A DNA stretch of 64,000 nucleotides from Halomonas sp. MCCC 1A13316 (GTDB lineage Bacteria > Pseudomonadota > Gammaproteobacteria > Pseudomonadales > Halomonadaceae), in NCBI RefSeq assembly GCF_014931605.1, contig NZ_CP053382.1, forward strand, positions 4,278,001 through 4,342,000. Direction: 5' to 3'. The notes beneath the pieces were generated by a model that did not search any database, was not told the origin of the DNA, and saw nothing but the letters and a program-made list of their open reading frames with translations. This document shows, piece after piece, positions 56,370 through 64,000 of this stretch. The translations under genes were made by a program, and so were the position numbers. The number at the start of each line of letters is the position of its first letter. The stretch's first letter is position 1.

Positions 56370-58294
56370 TCGTCGGTACCGCCGGCCATGTCGATCATGG
56401 CAAGACCGCCCTGATCCAGCAGCTCACCGGCATCGACACCGACCGCCTCAAAGAGGAAAAGGCGCGCGGGCTGACCATCGAGCCCGGCTTCGCCTATCCC
56501 GAGATGGCCGGCGGCGTCGAGCTCGGCTTCGTCGACGTGCCCGGTCATGCCCGCTTCTTGCATCACATGCTGGCAGGCAGCGCCGGCGTCGACACGGTAC
56601 TGCTGGTGGTGGCCGCCGACGACGGCATCATGCCGCAAACCGTCGAGCATCTGCAGATTCTCAGCCTGCTGGGACTCGATCGCGGCCTGGTGGCACTGAC
56701 CAAGATCGACCGGGTCGACGCCATACGTCGGCGACAGGTGCGCGAGGAGATCGCCGCGCTACTGAGCGACACGCCGTTGGCCGGAGCGCCGATCGTCGAG
56801 GCGTCCAGCCACAGCGGCGAAGGCGTGGAAGCGCTGCGCGACAGGCTATGGACCCTGGCGGCCACCCAGCGCGCCACTCCGGCACAGGGCCATTTTCGTC
56901 TTGCCGTCGACCGGGTCTTCACCAAGAGCGGCACCGGGTTGGTGGTGACCGGCACGGCCTTCGCCGGCGACGTAAGCCGGAACGACGAAGTGCGCCTGGT
57001 GCCGGCCGGCCTGAAGGCGCGAGTGCGTGGGCTGCGTCGACAGCACCGCGACAGCGAACGGGCTCAGCAGGGCGACCGCGTGGCGCTCAACCTCGCCGGG
57101 CCGGGCATCAGCCGCGAGGCGATTCAGCGCGGCGACTGGATCGTGGCCGAAGCGCTGGAGACGCCACTGCTGCGACGCCTAGACGTCCAGCTGCACCTGC
57201 TCGAGGGCGTGCCGGCGGTAAAGCACTGGGCGCCGATTCATGTGCACCTGGGCGTCTCCCGGCTCAGCGGCCGGCTTTCGCTGCTCGAGGGCCAGCGGCT
57301 CGCCCCGGGAGCGAACATGCTGGGCCAGCTGGTGCTCGACGAACCGGTGCACGCCTGCCTGGGCGATCGCTTCGTGATTCGCGACCCCGGCGGACGCCTC
57401 ACTCTGGGCGGCGGCGTGGTGCTCGACGGCGACCCGCCCCGCCGCGGCCAGCGCCGCCCCGAGCGCCTGGCCTGGCTCTCGGCACTGACCGAGTGCGCGG
57501 CTGCGGGGCCACCATTCGATCTGGATCCACCGCTACGCCAAGCGTTGGAGCGACGGCCCGACGGTTTCGATCTGGTCGCCATGGCGCGCAACGCCAATGC
57601 GGATGCGGCGGAGATGACTGCGCGCATTGAGGCCCTAGGCGGCCGGGTCGTCACCGCCCAGGGCCAGCGCCGCGCCTTCTCCCAGGAAGCCTTGGCCGCG
57701 CTGCAGGCGCGCCTGCTCGACACCCTCGCCGCCAACCATGAACGTGAGCCTTCGATGCTTGGCACCGAGCGTGGCCGGCTAGCGCGCCAGACCATGCCCG
57801 AATTGCCCGAGCCGGTTTGCCGGGAGTTACTGGCGGCGCTGGTTGAGCGCGGGGCCCTGTCCGCCCACGGTCCCTTCGTTGCCCTGCCCGAACACCGCGC
57901 GGCACTGAGCGAGGCCGACGAGGCGCTGTGGCAGCGGCTCGAGCCGTTCATCGACGCCGCCTCCTTCCAGCCGCCGCGGGTGCGTGACCTGGCCATCGCC
58001 GCGGATCTCGACGAGGCGCTTATTCGCTCCGCCCTCACCGCCTGTGCTCGCCTGGGCCGGCTCTACCAGGTGCGCCGCGACCACTTCTACCTGGCCGAGA
58101 CGGTGACCGAAATGGCCGCCATTCTGCAGGCGCTGGAACAGCAGCACGGCCGGATACGCGCGGCCGCCTTTCGCGACCGCATCGGCACCGGCCGCAAACT
58201 GGCCATTCACATCCTCGAATTCTTTGATAGGGTAGGTTACACGCGCCGCATCGGCGACGAGCGCGAGATTCGCCAAGCAGGCATGTGGCAGTAG
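56366..58294 (+). CDS. selB: Selenocysteine-specific elongation factor SelB
   Basis: GTPase that delivers Sec-tRNA(Sec) to UGA codons marked by a SECIS element, 642 aa. G1 is GHVDHGKT (7-14), G3 DVPGHARF, G4 TKID. An EF-Tu-like beta-barrel follows, and the last 270 residues contain the winged-helix repeats that bind the SECIS RNA, ending DRVGYTRRIGDEREI. It starts with TTG at 56366, overlapping the selA stop (TTGA), with AAGGGAG upstream. selC lies 28 bp after the stop. Confidence 0.95.
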   Translation: MIVGTAGHVDHGKTALIQQLTGIDTDRLKEEKARGLTIEPGFAYPEMAGGVELGFVDVPGHARFLHHMLAGSAGVDTVLLVVAADDGIMPQTVEHLQILSLLGLDRGLVALTKIDRVDAIRRRQVREEIAALLSDTPLAGAPIVEASSHSGEGVEALRDRLWTLAATQRATPAQGHFRLAVDRVFTKSGTGLVVTGTAFAGDVSRNDEVRLVPAGLKARVRGLRRQHRDSERAQQGDRVALNLAGPGISREAIQRGDWIVAEALETPLLRRLDVQLHLLEGVPAVKHWAPIHVHLGVSRLSGRLSLLEGQRLAPGANMLGQLVLDEPVHACLGDRFVIRDPGGRLTLGGGVVLDGDPPRRGQRRPERLAWLSALTECAAAGPPFDLDPPLRQALERRPDGFDLVAMARNANADAAEMTARIEALGGRVVTAQGQRRAFSQEALAALQARLLDTLAANHEREPSMLGTERGRLARQTMPELPEPVCRELLAALVERGALSAHGPFVALPEHRAALSEADEALWQRLEPFIDAASFQPPRVRDLAIAADLDEALIRSALTACARLGRLYQVRRDHFYLAETVTEMAAILQALEQQHGRIRAAAFRDRIGTGRKLAIHILEFFDRVGYTRRIGDEREIRQAGMWQ

Positions 58295-58322
58295 TCCCGA
58301 GTACTGTCGACGAAAGGCTCAC

Positions 58323-58418
58323 GGAAGAGGATCGACCCCCGGTGGGGCGGCCAGACTTCAAATCTGGCAGGGGCTGCCAGCGGTCCCTGGTGGGTTCGAC
58401 TCCCACGCTCTTCCGCCA
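58323..58418 (+). tRNA. selC: tRNA-Sec(UCA)
   Basis: The 93-nt core plus encoded CCA has the extended features of bacterial tRNA-Sec: anticodon stem CCAGA/TCTGG with TCA at 58358-58360, long variable arm, T-arm GTGGG-TTCGACT-CCCAC, discriminator G415, and CCA at 58416-58418. The acceptor stem is GGAAGAG/CTCTTCC plus an eighth position where G58330 faces G58407, a mismatch instead of the usual eighth pair. Position directly after selB indicates co-transcription with selAB. Confidence 0.94.
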
Positions 58419-58433
58419 ACCTCACCCGCCTTT

Positions 58434-59084
58434 CTAACCGTTGATCACTACCCTAGTACCGATCCGCAGCCACGGGTCCAGCGCGCGAATCTCCTCGTTG
58501 CTGACCGCTACGCAGCCTTCGGTCCAGTCGAAACTCTCGTGAACGAGGGGGTCGCCTCTGCCCAGGCCGTGAATGCCGATCAGCCCGCCCAGCGAGGTGG
58601 TATGCGGCGCCCGGCCATGGCGCGCGCGGTAATTCTCGATGTACCAGTACTCCTGCAAGGTGATCTTGCCGGTGTTCAGCGCTTCTTCGGCGACCTGGGC
58701 GTTGGGATAGTCGAAGCCGAAGAACAGCCCGAAGCGCGAGGCCCGGTTGATGCGGTCGACGCGAAACTCACCCAGCGGCGTCATCGAGCTGCCCTTGGCC
58801 CGCAGCGGCGCTGCGCCGCCGGCACCGAAGGCCAGATGCTCGATGCGCGTGATCACAGTCTCGCCGCGCATCACCCTTACCTGGCGGGTGCGCAGGTCAA
58901 TGCTGAGCCAGACCTCGTCGGCGGTCAGCCCCTCGGGCATGGCCACAGCATCCAGCACCTGCCAAAGCGTCGGCTGGCCGGCCTGCATGCCATCGAGAGA
59001 AGCGGGAAGATTGGCCTGTGCCGTCGGTCCGAACGTCAAGAAGCCTGCCGTCAAGGCGGCAGCCTGGAAGAATGCCCTGTTCAT
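58434..59084 (-). CDS. L,D-transpeptidase (YkuD family)
   Basis: A 216-aa exported protein. The signal peptide ends near TAQA (about 24). The YkuD catalytic region is IGIHGLGRGDP followed by DWTEGCVAVSNEEI (catalytic Cys at about 191), so the enzyme is probably active in peptidoglycan 3-3 cross-links or Braun-lipoprotein-type attachment. It converges with selC and has no relation to the formate genes. The 304-bp stretch upstream, 59085-59388, holds no gene. Confidence 0.85.
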   Translation of the reverse strand: MNRAFFQAAALTAGFLTFGPTAQANLPASLDGMQAGQPTLWQVLDAVAMPEGLTADEVWLSIDLRTRQVRVMRGETVITRIEHLAFGAGGAAPLRAKGSSMTPLGEFRVDRINRASRFGLFFGFDYPNAQVAEEALNTGKITLQEYWYIENYRARHGRAPHTTSLGGLIGIHGLGRGDPLVHESFDWTEGCVAVSNEEIRALDPWLRIGTRVVING

Positions 59085-59223
59085 GAGTCCCTGCCCCGTG
59101 CGTATGGAGGTATGGCTGTCGGCTTGGAACCGATCGGTTATTTATTCAGGCCAGCCGTGGCCCGCGCTACGATGATCGTGGCACGACTCCCTTCGACGGA
59201 TGCTTCGCATGGCAAGGACGTGA

Positions 59224-59245
59224 AAGAGCGCTCTGCGGCGCTCTT
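59224..59245. other. Hairpin in the 304-bp gap between the L,D-transpeptidase and fdsD
   Basis: AAGAGCGC (59224-59231) pairs perfectly with GCGCTCTT (59238-59245) around a six-base loop. The gap 59085-59388 must hold the L,D-transpeptidase promoter and the fds 3' end. I see no coding sequence, repeat or RNA gene in it. On the minus strand CTCTTTC follows, so this could be a weak terminator for fds, although it lies 143 bp beyond the fdsD stop. Confidence 0.35.
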
Positions 59246-59388
59246 GAATTGGCCTTCGCTTCGGACCCCTGGCCCGTCGGCACGGCCACTGGCCGGACCA
59301 TGAGACGCATGAGTCGAATATAGCACAGGGTGCTTAAGGCGAAAGAGGGGGCGCGCCTGGTATCGTTGAAAAACGTGATCCCAGCGGC

Positions 59389-59631
59389 TCAGGCACTCGC
59401 CGGACAAGCATCTCCTTGGCTCTGTGCCAGTTGCTCGATGGCCTGCCTGGCCAGGGGAGAAAGCTGGCTGCCGTCCTCGCGCAGGTAGTCGATGATCTGA
59501 TGCTTCATGCTGCGGGCCCAGAACTTCTTCAGGTGGGTATGGATGCGTTCGGCAGCGTCGCCGTAATGCGCATTGTTGATGGCGATCTGGTTCGCCATGT
59601 GGATCAGGGTATCGAGCTGACTGCGGCTCAT
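59389..59631 (-). CDS. fdsD: NAD-dependent formate dehydrogenase delta subunit
   Basis: A small 80-aa subunit of the soluble formate dehydrogenase, needed for assembly. The sequence MANQIAINNAHYG (about 12-24) and KKFWARSMKHQIIDYLREDG are family hallmarks. ATG 59631 is preferred, with GGAGG 11 bases upstream; the alternative at 59655 would overlap fdhD. It is the last gene of the fds cluster, 7 bp after fdhD. Confidence 0.88.
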   Translation of the reverse strand: MSRSQLDTLIHMANQIAINNAHYGDAAERIHTHLKKFWARSMKHQIIDYLREDGSQLSPLARQAIEQLAQSQGDACPASA

Positions 59632-59638
59632 GGTGACA

Positions 59639-60463
59639 TCAACCTCCGCTGGCATGGGCTGCCGGCGCTGTCTCGACGGCCGGCTGATGATAGATGACGT
59701 GGCGCCCCGGGCGGGCGAAGCCGACCAGCTTCAGGCCCGCCTGGCGCGCCAGCTCGATGGCAAGCGAGGTGGACGCCGATACCGCGACCAGGCAACCGAT
59801 GCCGGCACTGGCGCACTTCTGCACCATCTCGTAGCTGGCCCGGCTGGAGACCAGCGCGAAGCCGTGATGCGGGTCGAAGCGACGCTTCAGCATGGCGCCG
59901 ATCAGCTTGTCCAACGCGTTGTGGCGACCCACGTCCTCACGCGCCAGCAGCACCTGCCCGTCGAGGTCGCACCAGGCGGCACCGTGGGTGGCACCGGTCT
60001 CGCGCTGCAGCGGCTGATGCCACTTCAAGGCGTCCAATGCATGCTGGATGGCCGCATCTTCTACCCGCGGTGCCGTCACCGAAACCACCGGGCGAATTGC
60101 CTGTTCCAGCGACTCGGTACCGCACAGGCCGCAGCCGGTGCGGCCCGCCAGGCTGCGCCGTCGCTGCTTGAGTTCCATGAAGCGCTGGGTAGCGATATCG
60201 AGGTGCACGGCGATGCCGGCGGTCTCCTCCAGCACCTCGATGCCATAGAGTTCCTCGGACGCCTCAAGGATCCCCTCGGTAAAGCTGAAGCCGAGGGCGA
60301 AGTCCTCCAGCTCCGCGGGCGTGGCCATCATTACGGCATGGGAAATGCCGTTGTAGACCAGCGCCACCGGTGTCTCCACCGCGATGCTGTCCTTCAACCG
60401 CTCGGCGCTGCTACCCCGGCGCACATCAACCGGGGCCTGGCAGCGACTCTGGTCGTCACTCAT
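59639..60463 (-). CDS. fdhD: FdhD, sulfur carrier for formate dehydrogenase
   Basis: Sulfurtransferase that supplies the sulfido ligand to the Mo/W cofactor of formate dehydrogenases, 274 aa. The essential cysteine pair is in TGCGLCG (about 110-116). VARED-type loop LLAREDVGRHNALDKLIGAML and VSSRASYEMVQKC are typical. ATG 60463 has CGGAG upstream and overlaps the fdsA stop by 8 bp. Being embedded in the fds operon, it may also serve FdnG. Confidence 0.94.
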   Translation of the reverse strand: MSDDQSRCQAPVDVRRGSSAERLKDSIAVETPVALVYNGISHAVMMATPAELEDFALGFSFTEGILEASEELYGIEVLEETAGIAVHLDIATQRFMELKQRRRSLAGRTGCGLCGTESLEQAIRPVVSVTAPRVEDAAIQHALDALKWHQPLQRETGATHGAAWCDLDGQVLLAREDVGRHNALDKLIGAMLKRRFDPHHGFALVSSRASYEMVQKCASAGIGCLVAVSASTSLAIELARQAGLKLVGFARPGRHVIYHQPAVETAPAAHASGG

Positions 60464-63356
60464 TGGCACGCTCCGTTGAGGGCTGCTTGCCCACTGCGTC
60501 CTTGCCACCGTGCAGCAGCTCGAGCTGCAGCCGGTCGAAGCTCTGGAACTGGCGCTGCCAGGCAGACGGCTGGCTGACCTTCTCGACCTGCACGGCGGTT
60601 ACCTTGTACTCCGGGCAGTTGGTCGCCCAGTCGGAGCTGTCGGTAGTGATCACGTTGGCCCCGCTGCCCGGGTGGTGGAAGGTAGTGTAGACCACCCCCG
60701 GCGGCATGCGGTCGCTGACCCGGGCGCGCAGCACCGTCTGGCCAGCGCGGCTGGTGATGCCGACCCAGTCGCCGTCGCGCACGCCGCGCAGCTCGGCGTC
60801 GGCGGGATGCAGCTCGAGCACGTCCTCGTCGTGCCAGGCCTGGTTGTCGGTGCGTCGGGTCTGGGCGCCGACGTTGTACTGGGAGAGGATGCGCCCGGTG
60901 GTCAGCAGCAGCGGGAAGCGACGGTTGGAGCGCTCTTCGCTGGCCACGTAGTCGGTGATGGCGAACTGGCCGAGGCCGATGGGAAAGTCCTCGATGTGCA
61001 TGGTCGGCATGCCCTGCGGGTGCTCTTCGTTGCACGGCCACTGGATGCTGCCCAGCTCGTCGAGCCGGGCGTAGCTGACGCCGGTGAAGCTCGGCGTAAG
61101 GGTGGCGATCTCGTCCATGATCTGCGCCGGATGGTCGTAGTTCATGGGGTAGCCCAGCGCGTTGGCCAGGTCCACAGTCACCTCCCAGTCCTGCTTGCCT
61201 GCCAGCGGCGGCATCACCTTGCGCACCCGATTGATGCGCCGCTCGGCGTTGGTGAAGGTGCCGTCCTTCTCGAGGAAGGAGGAGCCCGGCAGCAGCACGT
61301 GGGCGAACTTGGCCGTCTCGTTGAGGAAGATGTCCTGCACGATCAGGCACTCCAGCGAGCGCAACGCCAGCTCGACGTGCTGGGTGTTGGGGTCGGACTG
61401 GGCGATGTCCTCGCCCTGCACGTAGAGCGCTTTGAATTCGCCAGCAACAGCGGCATCGAACATGTTGGGGATGCGAAGCCCCGGCTCGTCGTCGATGGGC
61501 ACGCCCCAGGCCGCCTCGAAGCGTTCGCGCACGGCGGGATCGCCGACGTGCTGATAGCCCGGCAGCTCGTGGGGGAAGGAGCCCATGTCGCAGGAGCCCT
61601 GGACGTTGTTCTGTCCGCGCAGCGGGTTGACGCCCACCCCTTCGCGGCCGATGTTGCCGGTGGCCAGGGCCAGGTTGGCGATGCCCATCACCATGCTCGA
61701 ACCCTGGCTGTGCTCGGTGACGCCGAGGCCGTAGTAGATCGCGCCGTTGGCTGCGTTGGCGTAGGTGCGAGCGGCACGGCGCACCTGCTCGGCGGGCACG
61801 CCGGTGATTGCCTCGACGTTCTCCGGCGAGTGGCGCTCCTCGAGGATGAACTCGCGCCAGGCCAGGTAGCCCGACTCGTCGCAGCGCTTGGCGATGAACT
61901 CGCGATCCTCCAGCCCCTCGCTGATCACCACGTGGGCCAGAGCGTTGACCATCGCCACGTTGGTGCCGGGGCGCAGGGCGAGGTGCTGGGCGCCGCGATG
62001 ATGCGGCGTCTTGAGCAGGTCGATACGCCGCGGGTCGACGACGATCAGCTCGGCCCCCTGGCGCAGACGCTTGCGCATCTGCGAGGCGAATACCGGGTGG
62101 GCGTCGGTGGGGTTGGCGCCGATGACCACGATGGCATCGGCCTTCATCACCGAGTCGAAGGTCTGGGTGCCGGCGGACTCGCCCAGCGTCGCCTTGAGGC
62201 CGAAGCCGGTGGGCGAATGACACACCCGCGCACAGGTATCGGTGTTGTTGTTGTGGAAGGCCGCGCGCACCAGCTTCTGCACCAGGTAGGTCTCCTCGTT
62301 GGTGCAGCGCGACGAGGTGATGCCGCCGATGCTCTCGCGGCCATACTTGGCCTGGATCGCCTTGAGCCGTTCGGCGGCGAAGGTGATCGCTTCTTCCCAG
62401 CCCACCTCGCGCCAGGGCTGGTCGATCGACTCGCGAATCATCGGCGTCTTGAGCCGGTCCGGATGGGTGGCATAGCCGAAGGCAAAGCGGCCCTTGACGC
62501 AGGAGTGGCCGTGGTTGGCGTCGCCGCCCTTGTACGGAACCATGCGCACCACTCGGTCGCCCTGCATCTCGGCCTTGAACGAGCAACCCACGCCGCAGTA
62601 GGCGCAGGTGGTGATCACGCTGTGCTCCGGCTGGCCCTGTTCGATCACCGATTTCTCCATCAGCGTCGAGGTCGGGCAGGCCTGCACGCAGGCGCCGCAG
62701 GAGACGCACTCGGAGTCCATGAAGGCCTCGCTCTGCCCGGCAGCGACCTTGGAGTCGAAGCCGCGCCCCTCGATGGTCAGGGCGAAGGTGCCCTGCACCT
62801 CATTGCAGGCCCGCACGCAGCGCGAGCAGACGATGCACTTGCTGGGGTCGAAACTGAAGTAGGGATTGGAGTCGTCGGTCTCGGCCGCCAGGTGGTTCTC
62901 GCCATCGAAGCCGTAGCGCACCTCGCGCAGGCCCACCGCGCCGGCCATGTCCTGCAGTTCGCAGTCGCCATTGGCGGGACAGGTCAGGCAGTCCAGCGGG
63001 TGGTCGGAGATGTAGAGCTCCATCACGTTGCGCCGCAGCTTGGCCAGCCGCGAATTCTGCGTGGTGACCTGCATGCCGTTCTCGACCGGCGTAGTGCAGG
63101 AGGCCGGCAGCCCGCGTTTGCCCTCGATCTGCACCGCGCACAGGCGGCAGGAGCCGAATGCCTCGAGATTGTCAGAGGCGCACAGCTTGGGAATGTTGAT
63201 GTCGGCCAGGGCCGCGGCACGCAGCACCGAGGTACCCTCGGGCACACTGATCTCGGTGCCGTCGATCTCGAGACTGACGAGCGTCCCGGAGAGCCGCGCC
63301 GGGGTGCCGTAATCGCGCTCCGGAGAGGCGTGCTTGGGGTCGAAGTATTGCAACAT
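60456..63356 (-). CDS. fdsA: NAD-dependent formate dehydrogenase alpha subunit (cysteine type)
   Basis: Cytosolic molybdenum formate dehydrogenase, 966 aa. The N-terminal 2Fe-2S domain has CASDNLEAFGSCRLC and a final Cys, then HPLDCLTCPANGDC, two 4Fe-4S motifs (CIVCSRCVRAC, CVSCGACVQAC) and the catalytic-domain cluster CAYCGVGC. The active-site residue is Cys in CARVCHSPTGFG, the position held by Sec in fdnG. There is no Tat signal. GGAGGAGG precedes the ATG at 63356. It works with FdsB (FMN, NAD) and FdsD. Confidence 0.95.
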   Translation of the reverse strand: MLQYFDPKHASPERDYGTPARLSGTLVSLEIDGTEISVPEGTSVLRAAALADINIPKLCASDNLEAFGSCRLCAVQIEGKRGLPASCTTPVENGMQVTTQNSRLAKLRRNVMELYISDHPLDCLTCPANGDCELQDMAGAVGLREVRYGFDGENHLAAETDDSNPYFSFDPSKCIVCSRCVRACNEVQGTFALTIEGRGFDSKVAAGQSEAFMDSECVSCGACVQACPTSTLMEKSVIEQGQPEHSVITTCAYCGVGCSFKAEMQGDRVVRMVPYKGGDANHGHSCVKGRFAFGYATHPDRLKTPMIRESIDQPWREVGWEEAITFAAERLKAIQAKYGRESIGGITSSRCTNEETYLVQKLVRAAFHNNNTDTCARVCHSPTGFGLKATLGESAGTQTFDSVMKADAIVVIGANPTDAHPVFASQMRKRLRQGAELIVVDPRRIDLLKTPHHRGAQHLALRPGTNVAMVNALAHVVISEGLEDREFIAKRCDESGYLAWREFILEERHSPENVEAITGVPAEQVRRAARTYANAANGAIYYGLGVTEHSQGSSMVMGIANLALATGNIGREGVGVNPLRGQNNVQGSCDMGSFPHELPGYQHVGDPAVRERFEAAWGVPIDDEPGLRIPNMFDAAVAGEFKALYVQGEDIAQSDPNTQHVELALRSLECLIVQDIFLNETAKFAHVLLPGSSFLEKDGTFTNAERRINRVRKVMPPLAGKQDWEVTVDLANALGYPMNYDHPAQIMDEIATLTPSFTGVSYARLDELGSIQWPCNEEHPQGMPTMHIEDFPIGLGQFAITDYVASEERSNRRFPLLLTTGRILSQYNVGAQTRRTDNQAWHDEDVLELHPADAELRGVRDGDWVGITSRAGQTVLRARVSDRMPPGVVYTTFHHPGSGANVITTDSSDWATNCPEYKVTAVQVEKVSQPSAWQRQFQSFDRLQLELLHGGKDAVGKQPSTERANE

Positions 63357-63373
63357 GTCGTACCTCCTCCCGC

Positions 63374-64000
63374 TCAACGCTGCAGGTCGTCGGGAAAGTG
63401 TTTCATCACGCTCTGTACCGGGAACGGCGTCATGCCGCCCATGGCGCACAGGGAGCCGTCTACCATGGTCTCGCAAAGGTCACCCAGCAGCACCAGGTTG
63501 GCCTCGCGGTTGTCGCCCGCGCGAATGCGGTCGATCACCTCGACGCCACGCACTGCGCCGATGCGGCAGGGGGTGCACTTGCCGCAGGACTCCACGCTGC
63601 AGAACTCCATGGCGAAGCGCGCCTGTTCGGCCATGTCCACCGTGTCGTCGAACATCACCACGCCACCATGGCCGACCCCCGCGCCGACTTCGGCGAAGGC
63701 TTCGTAGTCGAGCGGCAGGTCCCACTGGCTTTCGGGCAGGTAGGCGCACAGCGGGCCGCCCACCTGCACCGCGCGCAGTGGGCGTTCGCTCGCGGTGCCG
63801 CCGCCAAAGTCCTCCATCAACTCGCGCAGGCTGGTGCCGAAGGCGAGCTCCACCAGCCCGCCGCGCTTGACGTTGCCGGCCAGCTGCAGCGCCAGGGTGC
63901 CACGCGAGCGGCCCATGCCGTAGTCGGCATAGGCCGTGGCCCCGCGGCTGAGGATGAAGGGTACAGCGGCCAGCGATAGCACGTTGTTGACTACGGTGGG
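63374..64000 (-). CDS. fdsB: NAD-dependent formate dehydrogenase beta subunit, partial
   Basis: C-terminal 208 codons of the FMN/NAD-binding diaphorase subunit (NuoF-like); the gene continues past the right edge of the window. The visible part starts in frame with PTVVNNVLSLAAVPFIL and contains the NuoF 4Fe-4S motif ESCGKCTPCR (about 137-146 of the visible part). The stop is 17 bp upstream of fdsA. Confidence 0.94.
   Translation of the reverse strand, partial: PTVVNNVLSLAAVPFILSRGATAYADYGMGRSRGTLALQLAGNVKRGGLVELAFGTSLRELMEDFGGGTASERPLRAVQVGGPLCAYLPESQWDLPLDYEAFAEVGAGVGHGGVVMFDDTVDMAEQARFAMEFCSVESCGKCTPCRIGAVRGVEVIDRIRAGDNREANLVLLGDLCETMVDGSLCAMGGMTPFPVQSVMKHFPDDLQR

Noticed and set aside
60510..63707. 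Long plus-strand frame of 1,065 aa opposite fdsA
   Set aside because: Antisense shadow of a GC-rich gene; its composition is rich in Gly, Val, His and Ala without motifs, whereas fdsA has all expected cysteines.

Overview
This 64 kb window is GC-rich chromosomal DNA of a moderately halophilic gammaproteobacterium, most likely Halomonas or a close relative in the Halomonadaceae. The strongest evidence is a complete teaABCD operon, the osmoregulated ectoine/hydroxyectoine TRAP importer, whose proteins closely match my memory of Halomonas elongata TeaABCD. I see no phage, plasmid or insertion-sequence genes.

Layout. 0-2.6 kb: ABC-F factor (YheS type) divergent from a TIGR02444-type gene. 2.7-6.4 kb: teaABCD. 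6.5-10.4 kb: FKBP isomerase, PHB-depolymerase-like esterase, Sco1/SenC with a membrane partner, AEC transporter. 10.4-11.04 kb: no credible protein gene, but a Fur-box promoter, a candidate iron-responsive small RNA with a Rho-independent terminator, and an 81-bp tandem repeat of its seed-plus-terminator half. 11-15.6 kb: LysR regulator, EamA exporter, thiS-thiG-trmB, DUF423, thioesterase. 15.8-22.8 kb: malate synthase G, alpha/beta hydrolase with lipoprotein, CaCA exchanger, comM, ubiK. 23.1-25.3 kb: glnK-amtB-glnK behind NtrC-type sites. 25.4-29.9 kb: fpr/finR-like pair, chemoreceptor, host-attachment-family protein. 30-33.5 kb: phnDCEE. 33.6-40.3 kb: histidine phosphatase, small membrane protein, general amino acid importer aapJJQMP. 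40.5-42.8 kb: ahpCF. 43-49 kb: unknown protein, ChaN-PDZ protein, MFS carrier, lipidated subtilase autotransporter, exported acidic protein. 49.1-58.4 kb: selenocysteine formate dehydrogenase fdnGHI, fdhE, selA, selB and selC. 58.4-64 kb: L,D-transpeptidase and the NAD-type formate dehydrogenase cluster fdsBA-fdhD-fdsD (fdsB cut by the window edge).

How the genes work together. The right arm is a formate-oxidation and selenium island. FdnGHI is an exported, quinone-linked selenoenzyme, FdsBAD is a cytosolic cysteine-type enzyme, FdhD and FdhE mature the catalytic subunits, and SelA, SelB and tRNA-Sec supply the UGA recoding that fdnG needs. The centre is a nutrient-acquisition block (ammonium, phosphonate/phosphite, amino acids). 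The left arm handles osmotic stress through ectoine uptake.

A recurring design is a perfect GC-rich hairpin, usually without a U-tract, directly after the highly expressed first gene of an operon (teaA, phnD, aapJ, ahpC). This would favour the binding protein or peroxiredoxin over the downstream genes.

The most novel-looking element is the 10.43-11.03 kb RNA locus. It is a Fur-type promoter driving a short RNA with a RyhB-like CATTGCT seed, followed by serial copies of seed and terminator. All assignments come from reading the sequence and from remembered family features; no database search was run.
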